Shown: piece after piece, positions 62,037 to 64,000 of the stretch
How the letters are laid out: the number at the start of each line of letters is the position of its first letter
Numbering within the stretch: position 1 is the first letter of the stretch
NCBI RefSeq assembly: GCF_001428525.1
Contig: NZ_LMHW01000014.1
Coordinates: 310,001 to 374,000 of the forward strand
DNA from: Flavobacterium sp. Root186
Lineage (GTDB): Bacteria > Bacteroidota > Bacteroidia > Flavobacteriales > Flavobacteriaceae
DNA: 64,000 nucleotides
Direction: 5' to 3'
The notes under the pieces: model-generated
Databases searched by the model: none
What the model saw: only the letters and a program-made list of their open reading frames with translations
Told to the model about the DNA's origin: nothing
Position numbers and translations under genes: made by a program

Positions 62037-62135
62037 CATTCTAACTTTTGACAAGCGAAAGTAGGAATTATATATGTAATTTCAGTAAAATGGTATTTAA
62101 CAAATTGTTAGAAGAGATTAATAAAATCGACGATC

Positions 62136-63620
62136 TTATTTCAAATTATCCGCAATCTTTCTGTCATTCGATAATCTCGGAATTTTATTTTGTCCGCCTA
62201 ATTTGCCTTGCGATTTCATGTATTCCTGAAATCCGTTTTTTGAAACTTTGCTGATAACGACTTTTCTTAAAACATTTCCGGTAATTAAATCGTCGTAATA
62301 AATGTTTTGCTTTCGCATCGAATCATCGATTGCTTCCGCAAAAGTTTCAATATTTTCAGGTTCTTTTTCAAATTCTATTAACCATTCGTGGTACGGTAAT
62401 CCGTTTGCAGGCGTGATCTGCGGCGCAACGGTAAATTCGTTTATTACAATATTAGTTCCAGCCGTTGCTTCTTTCATTGCGTTTTCCACTTCGTTTGCAA
62501 TTACGTGTTCACCAAAAGCAGAAATATAATGTTTGATACGTCCTGAAACTATGACACGATACGGAGCCAAAGATGTAAACTGAATCGTATCGCCAATATT
62601 ATAACCCCAAAGTCCTGCATTCGTAGAAACTATTAAAGCATAATTTACGCCCAATTCTACTTCACCAATTGTGTATCTTTTTGGGTTTTCAGTAAAAAAT
62701 TCATCAGCTTTAATGAACTCGTAAAAAATTCCGGAATTCAATAATAAAAGCATTCCTTTTTCTTTTTGAGAATCCTGATAGGCAAAAAATCCTTCAGAAG
62801 CTGGAAACAGCTCAATGCTGTCTACTTTTTTGCCAATCATTTGCTCAAACTTGGCGCGATAAGGTTCGTAATTAACGCCTCCATAAATGAACAAATTAAA
62901 GTTTTTAAAGATTTCGCTTATCTTTTTTCCGCCACTTCTTTCCTGTAAACGCTCAAAGTACATTTGTACCCAGGACGGAATTCCGGAAATCACAGACATA
63001 TTTTCATTAATCGTTTCGCCTACAATTGTATTTACTTTCGTTTCCCAGTCATCAATACAATTGGTTTCCCAAGATGGCATTCTGTTTTTTTGCAAATATT
63101 TCGGAACAAAATGCGCTACAATACCAGAAAGTCTTCCGAATTTAATTCCGTGTTTTTCAGTCAAAATTGGGCTTCCCTGCAAAAAGATCATTTTACCATC
63201 AACAAAATCTGCATTTCCAGTCTCATTTATATAATGCAGGATTGCATTTCGAGCGGCATTGACATGCGTAGGCATTGATTCTTTTGTAAGCGGAATATAT
63301 TTGGCACCAGAAGTTGTTCCAGACGTTTTGGCAAAATAAATGGGTTTTCCTTTCCAAAGAATGTTTTCTTCACCAACCTTAACCTTTTCGATATAATTTT
63401 TTAAATCTTCATAATCGCGAATGGGAACGTTTTTTTGAAAATCTTCAAATGTTTTTATCTTTTCAAAATGGTGGTCTTTTCCAAATTCGGTTTCTTTTGC
63501 ACTTTCGATCAGACTCTTAAAAACTTCAAATTGTGTTTCAAGGGGTTTATTGGCCCAGGAAAGAGTCTGGCTGTATATTTTGCGGGCAAATATTTTTGCT
63601 GCTATCGATTTAATTGACAT
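62136..63620 (-). CDS. GH3-family acyl-adenylating enzyme
   Basis: The 494-residue protein matches the GH3 auxin-responsive-promoter family of acyl-amido synthetases: PIYFAKTSGTTSGAKYIPLT (nucleotide loop), the adenine-site region FNLFIYGGVNYEPYRAKFEQM, FPASEGFFAYQD and the C-terminal INEFTVAPQITPANGLPYHEWLIEF. It activates a carboxylate as an adenylate and may join it to an amino acid. Substrates of bacterial members are mostly unknown. It is followed after 136 nt by the DUF6909-like gene. Confidence 0.9.
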   Translation of the reverse strand: MSIKSIAAKIFARKIYSQTLSWANKPLETQFEVFKSLIESAKETEFGKDHHFEKIKTFEDFQKNVPIRDYEDLKNYIEKVKVGEENILWKGKPIYFAKTSGTTSGAKYIPLTKESMPTHVNAARNAILHYINETGNADFVDGKMIFLQGSPILTEKHGIKFGRLSGIVAHFVPKYLQKNRMPSWETNCIDDWETKVNTIVGETINENMSVISGIPSWVQMYFERLQERSGGKKISEIFKNFNLFIYGGVNYEPYRAKFEQMIGKKVDSIELFPASEGFFAYQDSQKEKGMLLLLNSGIFYEFIKADEFFTENPKRYTIGEVELGVNYALIVSTNAGLWGYNIGDTIQFTSLAPYRVIVSGRIKHYISAFGEHVIANEVENAMKEATAGTNIVINEFTVAPQITPANGLPYHEWLIEFEKEPENIETFAEAIDDSMRKQNIYYDDLITGNVLRKVVISKVSKNGFQEYMKSQGKLGGQNKIPRLSNDRKIADNLK

Positions 63621-63631
63621 TTTTTGTGGTA

Positions 63632-64000
63632 TTATTTTTTGTCACTTTTATTTTTCCTGCTCTTTTGCTGGCTTGTCTCCTGCTCTATTTTCGACACTTC
63701 TTCCCTCAGTTTAATTTCTTCTTCAGAGGCTTTCATATTTAAATCTGACGGTTCATCAGCTTCTCCTATAATAGAGTCTTTATTAAATTTTGCATACTCA
63801 AGCTGACCATTCAATACTTTTTGAACTCCTTTTATATAAGCCTCATTTTTTCTGAGAGCTGTTTCTAATGAATCCGATTTTATGGCCAATTCCGTTGCAT
63901 TCTTTTTTAATTGAGAAGAAGAATAACCCGGAATAAACTCGCGCAAAGGAGTAAATGCGATAATGAAAGTAGTAACCAGAATAAGAAAAATTCCGCCTAA
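63632..64000 (-). CDS. Membrane-anchored coiled-coil protein, N-terminus cut by window edge
   Basis: The - strand frame is open to position 64000. Upstream of the TTG at 63946 it continues LGGIFLILVTTFIIAFTPLREFIPGYSSSQLKK, which includes a TM helix, so the true start is outside the window. The rest is helical and charged (KKNATELAIKSDSLETALRKNEAYIK) with a Glu/Lys-rich tail. It resembles the membrane-anchored N-terminal half of M23-type peptidases of Flavobacteria, but no peptidase domain is present before its stop at 63632. It lies 11 nt upstream of the GH3 gene. Confidence 0.7.
   Translation of the reverse strand, partial: LGGIFLILVTTFIIAFTPLREFIPGYSSSQLKKNATELAIKSDSLETALRKNEAYIKGVQKVLNGQLEYAKFNKDSIIGEADEPSDLNMKASEEEIKLREEVSKIEQETSQQKSRKNKSDKK

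Noticed and set aside
63632..63946. Complete 104-residue gene starting at TTG 63946
   Set aside because: The frame continues upstream with a TM helix to the window edge, so it is a truncated view of a longer gene.

Overview
The window is chromosomal DNA from a Flavobacterium-like member of the Bacteroidota. It is AT-rich, genes rarely have a Shine-Dalgarno sequence, and many carry the Bacteroidota promoter hexamer-like element TAnnTTTG. Other markers are a split ATP synthase operon (no beta or epsilon genes beside alpha and gamma), a gliding/type IX secretion lipoprotein of the SprE/PorW type, and a flexirubin/aryl-polyene pigment cluster. The order of pigment genes, dusB, atp genes and sprE resembles my recollection of Flavobacterium johnsoniae; this was not checked by alignment. 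No rRNA, tRNA, IS element, prophage or CRISPR array was seen.

Layout. (1) 1-17.4 kb, + strand: the end of a flexirubin-type (dialkylresorcinol/aryl-polyene) cluster. It has an acyl carrier protein, a ketosynthase and a ketosynthase-like partner without the active-site Cys, a hot-dog dehydratase, and an adenylate-forming ligase. Export and lipid-handling genes are mixed in: LolA-like carrier, lipoproteins, three tandem outer-membrane barrels, glycosyltransferase-DUF2062, an MMPL transporter fused to an acyltransferase, a phytoene-desaturase-like oxidoreductase and a C45 Ntn-hydrolase lipoprotein. Most genes touch or overlap, so they are probably co-transcribed. (2) 17.5-30.4 kb: housekeeping genes, including dusB, a DUF6934 two-gene cassette, a MATE pump, rbfA with a LolC/E-like permease, a CBS protein, a degenerate EnvC-like LytM protein, DUF4292, TPR, sugar nucleotidyltransferase, dut, a flippase and a GNAT enzyme. 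(3) 30.4-31.0 kb: a non-coding interval with six 43-45 nt tandem units just after a TAnnTTTG element, then a long hairpin and a bidirectional terminator. It is the best candidate for something undescribed, perhaps a tandem-hairpin RNA. (4) 31.0-40.0 kb, - strand: sprE/porW, bactofilin, atpZ, an AtpI-like protein, then atpB-E-F-H-A-G, with intergenic hairpins that may tune subunit ratios. (5) 40-51 kb: an ABC exporter pair, a 2Fe-2S ferredoxin reductase, GT9 with DUF4254, upp, DUF6427, DUF6341, purD, a PaaK-like ligase and an ORF6N protein containing a 31-nt palindrome. (6) 51.2-62 kb: an exopolysaccharide locus with GT2, initiating phosphoglycosyltransferase, UDP-glucuronate decarboxylase-like SDR, GT4, O-antigen-ligase/polymerase-like and EpsG-like membrane proteins, Wzx-like flippase and Wzz-like protein. 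(7) 60.3-64 kb: a DUF6909-like protein with a nucleoside-phosphorylase-like C-terminus, a GH3-family adenylating enzyme, and a membrane-anchored protein cut by the window edge.

The pigment cluster builds, decorates and exports an aryl polyene to the outer membrane. The exopolysaccharide locus follows a Wzx/Wzy-like scheme: initiation by the sugar transferase, extension by GT2/GT4, flipping by the Wzx-like protein, polymerisation or ligation by the two polytopic proteins, and length control by the Wzz-like protein. All functions are read from motifs and context; no database search was run.
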